From Stichopus chloronotus (lineage: Eukaryota; Echinodermata; Holothuroidea; Aspidochirotida; Stichopodidae): DNA of 64,000 bases. Below are positions 56,001 to 64,000 of the stretch, one piece after another. Numbering within the stretch: the first letter of the stretch is position 1; each line of letters starts with the position of its first letter. The position numbers were made by a program, and so were the translations under genes. The notes under the pieces are model-generated. The model saw nothing but the letters and a program-made list of their open reading frames with translations, was not told the origin of the DNA and did not search any database. Where the stretch lies: contig CM037838.1 in NCBI GenBank assembly GCA_021234535.1, forward strand, positions 10,747,929-10,811,928, read 5' to 3'.

Positions 56001-57534
56001 TTGTAAGCCTGAATATGACTTTTTGTTTATTATCATTTTGGCCTGCATGTGCCTTGTTCTTGTAGGTTCATTCTATGAGAATTGTCCTCCTACATTTGTT
56101 TCATTCATTGATAGGTTCCTACTTGGTTATCTTCCCTTTTTTTTTTATATTCTTTTTTTATATTCCATCACTCTTTTCTTAACTTGTTCCTGGGCTTGTG
56201 TGTTGTTTCCTGATTTCTTTGTGTTGCCATTCCATTACTTCAATTTTCACTTCTATCCATCTTCATTCATCTATTTGGTTTCTCTTATTTCTTTTTCCCC
56301 TCTCAGAGAGGACAAGTCTGCCCTCAGCAAGATTGTTGAGTCTGTGAAGACCAACTACAATGACAGAGCAGATGAGGTGAGTCTACAGAGAAGGAGGCAA
56401 ACTACCAGATACTCTGGTAGTTAAATGCAATCTCATTATCTCCCTCACCGATCATCCCAGTACGTAGCTCCCCGATCATCCCAGTATGTAGCTCCCCGAT
56501 CATCCCAGTACCTCGCTCCCCGATCATCCCAGTACCTCGCTCCCCGATCATCCCAGTACCTCGCTCCCCGATCATCCCAGCACCTCGCTCCCCGATCATC
56601 CCAGCACCTCGCTCCCCGATCATCCCAGCACCTCGCTCCCCGATCATCCCAGCACCTCGCTCCCCGATCATCCCAGCACCTCGCTCCCCGATCATCCCAG
56701 CACCTCGCTCCTTGATCATCCCCTACTCATTACATATTTCATAGTGATGGCGATGATTCTGTATTTTTCTTCTTCTTATTGATGAAAATCATATTCCAAC
56801 AGCCTGGTTGCTCTTTGGAAGTTCTGTGGTGTAACATACAACATTCCAACTAATTGGATGTTGGTTTAATAATTTCAATTGTCTTTGGATGAAATGTTGC
56901 ACATTTAGAATCATAATCCTTAAAATGTTGAGCTAATTCTACAATATCTGAACATATTTGCGCCTTCATTTGCAAGAATAGTCCAGAGGATCCCCTGTCT
57001 CCACTCAAAAATGAGGAATATTTGATAACAAGCATACAATGCATTTTCGGATTCTCCCATAAAAAATAGCACTCACTTGGTCAACAAATGTATTGGAAAC
57101 CATATTGCAATAAATTATGTTCAAGAGAGAGCCTCATGCATAATTATTACATGTCACATGATTTCCACCCAGTCCATAACACGATAGCATGGATTATCCA
57201 TAGATCTTTGCAAATGCCTCTGACCGTAGCCAAAACCTTGTAAGGTCTAACTGGTATGCTGGACATGTCCGGAGACACCAGTGTGAATTCCAAACTATGG
57301 AAACTTAAGTTAGCACAATGATTTGGTTTGCTTTGTCGTTGTGCAACTTCCTTGTCACACTCCTGGTTTGGGGTTTTTGGCTGTTTTTTTGTACAAAGTC
57401 GTTTACACTTTGCGCCGCTCTCTCCTCGACAGATCCGAAAGCACTGGGGCGGTGGTCTCCTCGGCAGCAAGAGTCAAGCCAAATTGATGAAGATCGAGAA
57501 AGCCAAGGCAAAGGAACTGGCCGGACTGAACTGA
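44063..57534 (+). CDS. RPL7A: Ribosomal protein L7a (eL8), seven exons, snoRNA host gene
   Basis: Coding exons are 44063-44065 (ATG only), 48130-48271, 49450-49599, 52078-52298, 53757-53887, 56307-56376 and 57433-57534. All introns are GT-AG and the phases agree, giving 819 bp (272 aa; human 266). The protein is a component of the large ribosomal subunit, of the L7Ae/L30e RNA-binding family. Diagnostic stretches are [66 protein letters not shown] and [16 protein letters not shown]; it ends [11 protein letters not shown]. An ATG-only first exon after a TOP tract is common in ribosomal-protein genes. Introns 1, 3 and 5 each carry a C/D-box snoRNA. Exon 1 is the least certain part because three coding bases cannot be checked by homology. 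Confidence 0.95.
44285..44600. repeat. TAGGC/CTAGGCCTA-rich stretch in RPL7A intron 1
   Basis: Short words such as GGCTAGGCTAGG and AGGCCTAGGCTAGGCTAACA recur. Similar words occur in ALAD intron 1 near 22125-22145 and in RPL7A intron 3 near 51025. Confidence 0.5.
45684..45759 (+). ncRNA. SNORD36: C/D-box snoRNA, U36-like, in RPL7A intron 1
   Basis: The terminal stem AAACTGC/GCAGTTT pairs perfectly over 7 bp. Boxes: C ATGATGT (45692-45698), D' CTGA (45711-45714), C' TGATGA (45721-45726) and D CTGA (45749-45752). The guide CGAGCTTTTTAA (45735-45746) is complementary to the conserved 18S rRNA segment UUAAAAAGCUCG, the region methylated by vertebrate U36, which is also encoded in RPL7A introns. 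It would direct 2'-O-methylation in the nucleolus. The guide ends two bases before box D, so the exact target base needs checking. Confidence 0.9.
48130..48271 (+). CDS. RPL7A: RPL7A exon 2
   Basis: Acceptor TTTGCAG|CCC, donor CATCG|GTGAGT. Encodes the basic N-terminus through [14 protein letters not shown] and the first base of a split Gly49. Confidence 0.95.
49450..49599 (+). CDS. RPL7A: RPL7A exon 3
   Basis: Acceptor CTTTCAG|GTAA, donor AGACAG|GTAAGC. Encodes [20 protein letters not shown] through SQTLDRQT. Confidence 0.95.
49776..49845 (+). ncRNA. C/D-box snoRNA with a 28S rRNA guide, in RPL7A intron 3
   Basis: The terminal stem CCTGC/GCAGG pairs perfectly. C box ATGATGT (49782-49788), D' CTGA (49806-49809), a C'-like AGATGAG (about 49820-49826) and D CTGA (49837-49840) are in order. 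The D' guide TGAATTTCTTCAC (49793-49805) is perfectly complementary to the conserved 28S stretch GUGAAGAAAUUCA. By the fifth-base rule the second A of GUGAA would be methylated. The 3' guide (ATCTTTGAAA) has no clear target. The family name is left open. Confidence 0.85.
50350..51985 (+). repeat. Dispersed repeat, copy B, split by about 1.07 kb (RPL7A intron 3)
   Basis: 50350-50770 matches the left part and 51843-51985 the right part of 7195-7830 (for example GAATATGCAACAGCACAG; GCAGCATCA; TTTGACTATCTGAATATTCA; TATGTTAGAAGAATTTG). The roughly 1.07 kb between them (50771-51842) has no match in copy A and no terminal repeats that I can see. Confidence 0.6.
52078..52298 (+). CDS. RPL7A: RPL7A exon 4
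   Basis: Acceptor CCTTAG|CCAT, donor TCGAG|GTACGT. Encodes 73 whole codons after split Ala99, ending [15 protein letters not shown] at the start of the L7Ae core. Confidence 0.95.
53757..53887 (+). CDS. RPL7A: RPL7A exon 5
   Basis: Acceptor TCCACAG|CTTG, donor AATCC|GTAAGT. Encodes [20 protein letters not shown] through AFASVN and two bases of Pro216. Confidence 0.95.
54000..54500 (+). repeat. 43-bp minisatellite in RPL7A intron 5
   Basis: About eleven units of GAGGTCCGCTCCTCC-GAGGG then CTGTCTGGTCTGTTGGGTGT GT. It begins 110 bp after the exon 5 donor. Confidence 0.95.
55139..55216 (+). ncRNA. SNORD36: C/D-box snoRNA, second U36-like copy, in RPL7A intron 5
   Basis: Terminal stem TCTGC/GCAGA, C box ATGATGT (55145-55151), D box CTGA (55208-55211). 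The block CGAGCTTTTTAATGCTGAGCAG is shared with the intron 1 copy, so the 18S guide (55194-55205) is identical. Internal D'/C' boxes are degenerate and the 5' half differs, which indicates an old duplication that kept only one guide. Confidence 0.87.
56307..56376 (+). CDS. RPL7A: RPL7A exon 6
   Basis: Acceptor CTCTCAG|AGAG, donor TGAG|GTGAGT. Encodes [20 protein letters not shown] and ADE. Confidence 0.94.
56446..56713 (+). repeat. 24-bp minisatellite in RPL7A intron 6
   Basis: Eleven near-identical units of CGATCATCCCAGCACCTCGC TCCC, starting 70 bp after the exon 6 donor. Because 24 is divisible by 3, both strands stay open and give artefactual 8-residue peptide repeats. Confidence 0.95.
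57433..57534 (+). CDS. RPL7A: RPL7A exon 7 (terminal)
   Basis: Acceptor CTCGACAG|ATCC. Encodes [20 protein letters not shown] through ELAGLN and a TGA stop at 57532-57534. Confidence 0.95.
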   Translation: MRKHWGGGLLGSKSQAKLMKIEKAKAKELAGLN

Positions 57535-57561
57535 TAAACTCACTTTGAAAGTGTATACGGA

Positions 57562-57567
57562 AATAAA
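57562..57567 (+). terminator. RPL7A: RPL7A poly(A) signal
   Basis: AATAAA, 28 bases after the stop codon; this gives the short 3' UTR typical of ribosomal-protein mRNAs. Confidence 0.8.
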
Positions 57568-57599
57568 ATCATTTATAAAAACTTGAAGACCACTCTGTT

Positions 57600-60500
57600 T
57601 TTCTTTTCTCTGTGTTCTTTTATATTTCTTACTTTTTAATGACAGATACTTTGCTTCTTCCAAAGCGATGAATTGGATTAAGGATTAATTGGACTGTAAC
57701 TTAAGTAACACACTGACGTCCATTGAGCTTGCAAGTAGTGACAGAGAGGTTTGTGGATGAAATGGTCACGTTCATATGTTGCTCTTTTGCATGCACATTA
57801 GTTATCACCATGTGTCTTTGAGAGGAGCAGATGTCGTCATGCAAAGAAAGTTCAAATTGCTGTCTTTTCTTTTGCTAAACAAGAATCAAATCATACGAAA
57901 CCTGTTAGTCAAATGCTATGATCAGTGACTACAGGACTTTTCAAAAGTCCCTAATCTTAACCGGAGCACAAGCATTTCCAGGGGGGGGCATCCCCAGCCC
58001 AGCCCCTATCCCCTTGGCGACGCCACTGCTGGTAATGGTGGTTTTCTGACGGGAGGGGGGTCAAGTCGCAGTACACATTACAGTAGACCATCTATCCACT
58101 TAAGTTGGGTACCCAGGATTTTCGACTCGGAGAAATGAGAATCACGGAAGAGTAAGCGGAGCGTTTGCGTGAGTTTGGGGGGGGGGGGGTTAACATGTCA
58201 GAAAATTTTGGGATAATACAGATGGCAGGAATTGTTTTCTAAGGTGCCGCAAAGTCAGCCACATATCTAAAAGTTCTGTACACAAAATGATAATTTGTTC
58301 ATTTTATGCCTATATTTTTAAATTGCTCCTATTATGTGCATAATCAGTTGTGCTTTGAAATATGTCTTGGTGTAAACAACTTATGAAGTGCCGATTTTAT
58401 TCGAAATCATGTTTTTTTATTTTGACCATTTCAAAATTTTGGGGAATTACCACCTGCTATCTATGACACACAACTCCAAGAAATGCGTTTAGCTCTGTAA
58501 GTAGGCTGTTTTCGCAAACAGGACGCGGACGTAGAATTCAGTGTGCAGTGTGCAAAATGGGACAGTCACCATAGTGACCACGCAAATATCCTCCGTCCGG
58601 ACGAAATCTACAACCTTTCTCAGGCAAATTAACGTTCCGTTCTAGACTGGTGCGCGCGGCCAGTAACCACATGCTGTTGGATATGTTTCATCCTGAGCGC
58701 TCAGTTCATAAAGTGCAAAACCGTACAAATGAACGAAGCGTGTGCGAGTACACATACCGTCACGAATGATTATTTCCGCGTACTTTCGGCGCTTCCGTCG
58801 TGTTGGCGAAAAGAGCCTAATATATTTGTGACTACAGGTGTTAATCCTCTAAATTACGTAAATTTGGAATGACTTAGACGCTCTTTTGTCTCAAAGTTTG
58901 ATGTTTTACGACGAAAGTTTAGGGTTGTGTCCAATCAAAAAGTATTCAAAGGGTGTACGATAGGATGAACATCACAAATCCAGTATAAGGCAAGATCTTA
59001 AAACAACTCATCCAAGGAAAACGCTAAAAATACACCCTGCGCTCACACACTGTATAATGCATTTGCGAGGTTAACATCGCAATTTCTCAATATGCTACTC
59101 GTCAAAAGCGAACAGGCCTAAATCTTTCTCTTGGCTGTAACATTTGCCCGAATGGATTTAACAGTTTGCTCAAATGAGGGATCTGCCCCCCACTTTGTAC
59201 GCCTATGTTCACCTTCAAAGGATAGTGGCAACCAGTGGCGGGGGAGGGAGCGAGTTGAGGGCATTCCCAGTTGCAGTGTTCTAGAGCCCCGAAACTTTGG
59301 AAGGTGCCCTGCAATCTATGGGGGGGGGGGGGGCATTTTCATCCCAAAATTTTCTGGTATACACTCCTCACCAGTAAATGATCGCACTCCACTTATATTT
59401 TCTTCCCGCAATTAATTTTATCTTCGAGTATGTAAGTGATTATGGGCGTCGCTTGAGCATCTCGCCTTCCAGGGAAAGATGCCCCCCCCCCCCTACCTTG
59501 CCACAGGTGTTAACTGAAAACAAGACTGAAAGAATCGGCGTGATCTATTTGAAGCGACTTTCCAGAGCTTGGTGAACCACCTAGGCGGATGTGCATTATC
59601 TAATGGTGGTGTGCTCAGGTTACTAAGAAAGTTTTCGTTAACTGAAGTTTGGAGTATAGTGGGCCGGAAGGGGCGCTGCAAGAGCTTTCTTTGTTACCGA
59701 AGCTACTTTGTAATTATCGATACGAGGATATCATTTGGATAGATTTTTCTGGGTTTTTGAAATGAAACACCAACAACGATGAATAAAATACATAGTATAA
59801 GGACGAACTCACAATAGTAATGCACAAAAATAATTATTTAAAATCTGACAGATCAGAGTCGGTTTAACAAGTTACAGTCATGAGCAAGGAAAAAATGTGC
59901 AGAGATGGGGCCGAATTTGAACTTGAGTGTCGTACAAAGCGGATGATAATGTACGGTCAATTTTAGAGTAAAATCACCGGCTGATGAATACAATCATGAA
60001 AAACAGAACGACAGTGTTTTGTCTTAACAAATTACGCAACGCAATGGTGGTACTTTCTCTATCGCACACGAACATGTTTGACATGTTGTGAGTGGTGATT
60101 ACCATTTCTCGGGGGTCTTCTTCGATGAAAATGTGGTTATTTACAAACGGTTAAATTTCTTTTCGTCTTTTTCATAAAAATCTCGCTGCCTACGAGTGAA
60201 GAAGGTTAATCAACTATGGGGATGTGAAATTCAACTGAGGATAATGCATGATTAATTCATTAATGTTAATGCAAGCGATGAACGAGAATTCAGTTCGAGT
60301 GAATCCCCAACCCCCTCCCCGGCGATATCACAGCCCCCCCCCCTTCCGGTAGGTACACTGTAAGCGCGCATACTGCGACTCCATGCATATTGCACTGCAA
60401 TATTCGGGATCGTATATTGCATATCGTATAGTTATATCCTCTTGTCCTATCGAATTTAACCGAATTTGATTTGATTCTTTACGGTATAAAACAAATATTA

Positions 60501-61166
60501 GCCTAACTGCTTCCATATTCGTGCAATACCATGCACTCAACTCGACTCCGCCTGATTGAACAGTCCTACGTCTAATCTTTCAAATTATCATCTCATACTA
60601 TTGCATTAGTAAATATTCATTATTTTTATATTATATCATGTTGCTAGGTTGCTAGAAGCACAACATTGACACGCTCATCAACTTATGCGATACAGAAACT
60701 ACGTACGTAACTATGTGTTTATTCATAACGCTACATCTAAATGGAACCGTTGTGTATCAGTTATACTGACGCGCTGCTAATAGCGTAGGCTGCAAGGAGC
60801 ACAATTTTCACGCTCGCAGTAGCTAGTGCGTTACAGAAACCATGTGCTCGTTTGCAATTGAGTAGTGTCACATGGAAATAGAATAAGGCCTTTTCAAGGA
60901 ATGAGACGCGAAGAGCCTATATCTTGAATACATTTTGAACAGACCATTTTATCGTAACGCGCGTGTTTTACCAAATATATACTGCACTGAATATTCATGT
61001 TTCACTCTATCGCGCTTACTACTACGTCATAATAATGTTGGTGACCGAAGTAGCCGTATGTTTACATGTCGTACACACACACACATTACACTGTGACAGC
61101 TACCGTTGCCCTAAGTACTGAAGGTGCCGCTTCCATCACCCGAAACTTTCCAAATCGCACAAAATC
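57600..61166. other. Intergenic region between RPL7A and the unrecognised gene
   Basis: No coding exon recognised. Several G- or C-runs (57980, 58170, 59325, 59480, 60340) sit near CAGTGGCG/GACGCCACTG-like words, suggesting decayed hAT-type ends, but no complete element could be delimited. Confidence 0.55.
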
Positions 61167-61295
61167 ATGGGCTGTGCTCAATCCAAAGTCGCTCCTTCTT
61201 TTGTTGAAGACGAAGTTATGGTTGCCATGGATACGATTAAGGGGAGGAGAAAGACATGGAACTTTGTGAAGAAGCTCTTCAGTCGAAACAATAAG
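61167..61295 (+). CDS. Unrecognised gene, exon 1
   Basis: 43 whole codons, MGCAQSKVAPSFVEDEVMVA to KKLFSRNNK, then donor AAG|GTATGT. Confidence 0.65.
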
Positions 61296-63952
61296 GTATG
61301 TTGAGTACATGATACTGTAAGGTATGCGTAATTCATGAGCTAAACCAACTAAGCGGTGACGTCACTGAGTGACGAAAATGACAAAAAGTTAGATGAAAGC
61401 CACGTGTAGAGTCTGTACATGTGTAACATGTGACCTGCCAATCCTTACATGATATCATACATGGTAAGTTTTCATCGAAGGAACAAACCCTGACCATGAT
61501 GGTATGACTCGATATCGCCTCATGTTCTATCATGCAGGAAAAGGTTTTCTCGAGACGTGATTTTAGCACATTAATGGAAATCCTGAGAGGACGAGGTAAT
61601 GTGATTGGTGGTCTCATTTATATCTCTTGTGACGTCAGTCTCTTCTTGACCACACTCCTCCAATGTGCTCAGTTTGCGGTTACTCGTAGGTGGAAATTAA
61701 ACGTCGGTGGATGGTATTCGTAGAGGGTTTTCAACAAGAGACTGACGGTTTTCACACGCATGGAAACTTAAACGGTTGATCATAAGTCGACCTGTCACTA
61801 TCAAAGATTTCTGAAAAATTATAATGTGACGTGGTACATGAAGGACTATGTAAAAGTGTATCTCATCGATTACTTATCCACGTAGCCCCCAAAACTGTAG
61901 GATTATGATTTTTGTTTTTTTGATGATTTTTTGTTTTGATGATTTTGGCTAAAATTTAAAGCGATAATATCGACTGCATTGATGTTAATGTAAGGTATGC
62001 ATCGAGTAGTGATTCGATAAAACGTGTCAATAAATGAAAGAACTAAGTCAACGAAGTTAAATTTATTCTCAACTTACCATGTAGGAAACTTTCATGGTAT
62101 CCGCACTTATAAGTTAATAAAGTTGTGGTTGTATCTTAAATGGTATGCTTTGTATCACTTGTATCACTGTGTATACGTATGTGAACTTGTGTGTATGTAT
62201 TTTGTGCGTTATGTGCAATGATAGCTTTCATAAATCCTAAATAAAGAATTAATGTCTCTCAGCGACAAGAACCAGAAAGCACAATAAAAATAAATGTCAA
62301 AATATCTTTTACGATTATATTATTCTCATGGTTGATGTGATCTTTGATATCATGTGATTGCATCTAAGTGCAACAGCCTATAACTTATTACTTGATTTGC
62401 AATATTCTTGGCTTTTATAAGTTCAAACTTACCGGTGAATTAATTCCTAACCATTGTCAAAATTCGGAGGTAGGCCTAAACGTCCTTTTTCGCTTCAGAA
62501 GTGTGTTGGAGGTTTCATCATTTGCTGTTTTGTATGATTACGATGTATTTAATGACGCTCTTTATCATAGGCCTACGGGGGGGGGGGGGGTTAGGTGGAG
62601 GCAGGGGGATATGTCCTCCCAAATCGAGCAAAAATAGTGGATCCATTAGGACAAATGAGGAATTAGAGAAAATAAATTACACCCTTTTTGTACCCGTCCT
62701 GTAGGAAAAAAGCCAGATGGTAGTTATATTACCCTTTCATGTGATGGTATTTGTTCCGGCCTCATCCAATATTGTATTTTTACGAATTAACCAGTAACCT
62801 TTTTATCAAAGTCAGTAACAGTATGCATAATATCTTTCCTAATAAAAATTTCATTTGTCAGGTTGGCGACTGTACGGACGTGGTGCTTAGTTGCGACACC
62901 CAGCCCACCTCTGAACCAAACGGTGAGCCCACTGCTGAACCAACTCCTGAGCCAAGCTCCGAGTCAATCATAAAGCCTATTCTACCATTAGATGAAATAC
63001 AGCTTAGAGTGCTCAACAGTCGTGCGGTGACTCCAACCAGAGCCAAGAAACGATTAAGGAGGAAGTTTGGTACAGAATTGGACGTGAAATCATTACCTAA
63101 CATAAGCCTTCAAATCCGAGCTGAAAGTGAGTATAAAGAGGATGATGATGGTCATGGAGATGATGATCGTTTTGATGATGAGTTGATGGTCATGGTAGTG
63201 ATGCTGATGATGGTTGTGATGGTGATAGTAATGTTGGTGATGGTTGTGATGGTGATAGTGATGCTGATGATGGTTGTTATGGTGATAGTGATGGTGATAG
63301 AGGTGGTGCTAACGATCTTGTTGATGATGGTATAATGGTGATAATGATGGTGATGACGATGATGATGGTGTTGATTGTGAAAAGCATACCGGTGATGTTG
63401 ATGACTACGATGACAATGAGGATAAGGGATGAAGACAATGATGACAATGGTAATGATGAAGGTAAGATGAAGATTTGATGATTGTGACAACAATTTTATG
63501 GTGGTGTGGTGGCACGCACGTAATGCTTTCTTTCTCTCTCTCTTACCAACACTGCCTTTACAATGCTGACATCTCATCTTATCTGGATTACATACCTTCA
63601 TGTACCAGGCCAAGTTCCTTAAGTTCCATTTCTTGTCCTCTCTTTCTTCATTGTTTTTCCTTACTTCATCTTTTCACTGGTTTCATCTTTTCACTGGTTT
63701 CAACTAAATTCTTCAGATGATCGTAGGAGGGAGGATTTTCTGAAACGGAGGCAGAAGAAGCTCGAGGCAGATGACTTGAGGTTTGAACTCTCTGGAGCTG
63801 AAGCCCTGGAGAAGATAGCCGAGAGGATGTCACTAGCCAACAGGAGGAAACAGAAGCAGAAGAAAAAGAAGAAGCAGCATTCCCACAAGAAGAAGAGAGT
63901 GGTAATTAATTATTTATTACGACACGTGACTAAGATGAGTGAAATAAAATAA
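61167..63952 (+). CDS. Unrecognised protein with N-terminal MGC (possible myristoylation), Pro/Glu-rich middle and basic tail
   Basis: Proposed exons are 61167-61295, 62862-63126 and 63717-63952, with GT-AG introns and consistent phases, giving 209 aa ending at TAA 63950-63952. The start ATCATGGGC gives MGCAQSKVAPS, which fits the pattern for N-myristoylation (Gly2) with a palmitoylatable Cys3, so inner-membrane anchoring is plausible. Residues about 54-75 hold repeats of (S/T)EP(N/T)xEPT; residues 80-130 contain LPLDEIQLRVLNSRAVTPTR and RAKKRLRRKFGTELD. The last exon is charged (RRREDFLKRRQKKLEADDLR) and ends in a Lys-rich run. I do not recognise the family. Alternatives: the last exon may splice out at GTG|GTAATT (63901) and continue beyond the window, and an extra exon at 61537-61594 may be used. 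Confidence 0.6.
61537..61594 (+). CDS. Possible alternative exon of the unrecognised gene
   Basis: Acceptor ATCATGCAG|GAA and donor CGAG|GTAATG bound 58 bases reading EKVFSRRDFSTLMEILRGR, continuing exon 1 smoothly. Its length shifts the frame relative to 62862, but an acceptor at 62810-62811 (ATCAAAG|TC) would restore it. Either model is possible. Confidence 0.35.
62862..63126 (+). CDS. Unrecognised gene, Pro/Glu-rich exon
   Basis: Acceptor TTTGTCAG|GTTG, donor GAAA|GTGAGT. Encodes VGDCTDVVLSCDTQPTSEPN through SLPNISLQIRAE and the first base of Asn132. Confidence 0.65.
63139..63460 (+). repeat. GATGAT/GGTGAT simple repeat
   Basis: Trinucleotide-based repeat (GATGATGGT, GTGATGGTGATAGT variants) in the intron directly after the Pro/Glu-rich exon. 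It forms long open frames on both strands that are not genes. Confidence 0.95.
63717..63952 (+). CDS. Unrecognised gene, basic C-terminal exon
   Basis: Acceptor CTTCAG|ATGA. Encodes DRRREDFLKRRQKKLEADDL, LRFELSGAEALEKIAERMSL and a Lys/Gln-rich stretch; read through to TAA, or donor at 63902. Confidence 0.6.
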
Positions 63953-64000
63953 TCGAATGAAACACAAAGAAAGCCAATCATGTTCAAGCCCTAGTGATTA

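Noticed and set aside
56425..56715. Open frames with an 8-residue [12 protein letters not shown] repeat on the plus strand and [12 protein letters not shown] repeat on the minus strand
   Set aside because: By-product of a 24-bp minisatellite inside RPL7A intron 6; both strands are equally open.
63152..63613. His/Ile/Thr-rich minus-strand frame and Met/Val-rich plus-strand extension
   Set aside because: GATGGT simple repeat; the donor at 63127 ends the plus-strand exon before it.

Overview
The window is animal nuclear DNA: AT-rich, with spliced genes, long introns, minisatellites and many small dispersed repeats. Four spliced genes can be reconstructed. Protein similarity, intron-hosted snoRNAs and the repeat landscape suggest a marine invertebrate deuterostome, most likely an echinoderm. 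That assignment is inference; the sequence only proves a metazoan.

Layout. (1) Minus strand, 22336 down to 3590: a complete nine-exon delta-aminolevulinic acid dehydratase gene (ALAD, haem synthesis). It encodes 334 aa with the zinc cysteines and both active-site lysines intact. Its introns and flanks carry three copies of a TIR-bearing MITE, one foldback repeat, a hAT-like element, a tRNA-like SINE and a minisatellite built from the 3' splice site of exon 5. (2) 22.4-29.3 kb: non-coding, with a tandem array and two more foldback copies. (3) Plus strand, 29362-37466: a six-exon secreted lipase-family gene (315 aa, complete Ser-Asp-His triad, very short lid, no PLAT domain), best read as a phospholipase A1. 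Its introns hold TA microsatellites, a broken Penelope-like GIY-YIG fragment and a clean hAT insertion with a perfect 8-bp target duplication. (4) 37.5-44.0 kb: no gene recognised. (5) Plus strand, 44063-57534: a seven-exon ribosomal protein L7a gene (RPL7A, 272 aa) with a TOP-type start. Three introns contain C/D-box snoRNAs: two U36-like RNAs with an 18S guide and one RNA with a 28S guide. (6) 57.6-61.1 kb: no gene recognised. (7) Plus strand, 61167 to about 63950: an unrecognised gene starting MGC, with a Pro/Glu-rich segment and a very basic C-terminus.

ALAD and RPL7A are housekeeping genes (haem and ribosome production); the RPL7A transcript also supplies snoRNAs that modify rRNA. No operon-like functional link between the four genes is visible. 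All exon boundaries were deduced by eye from GT/AG sites, reading-frame continuity and protein-family knowledge, without alignment software or transcripts.
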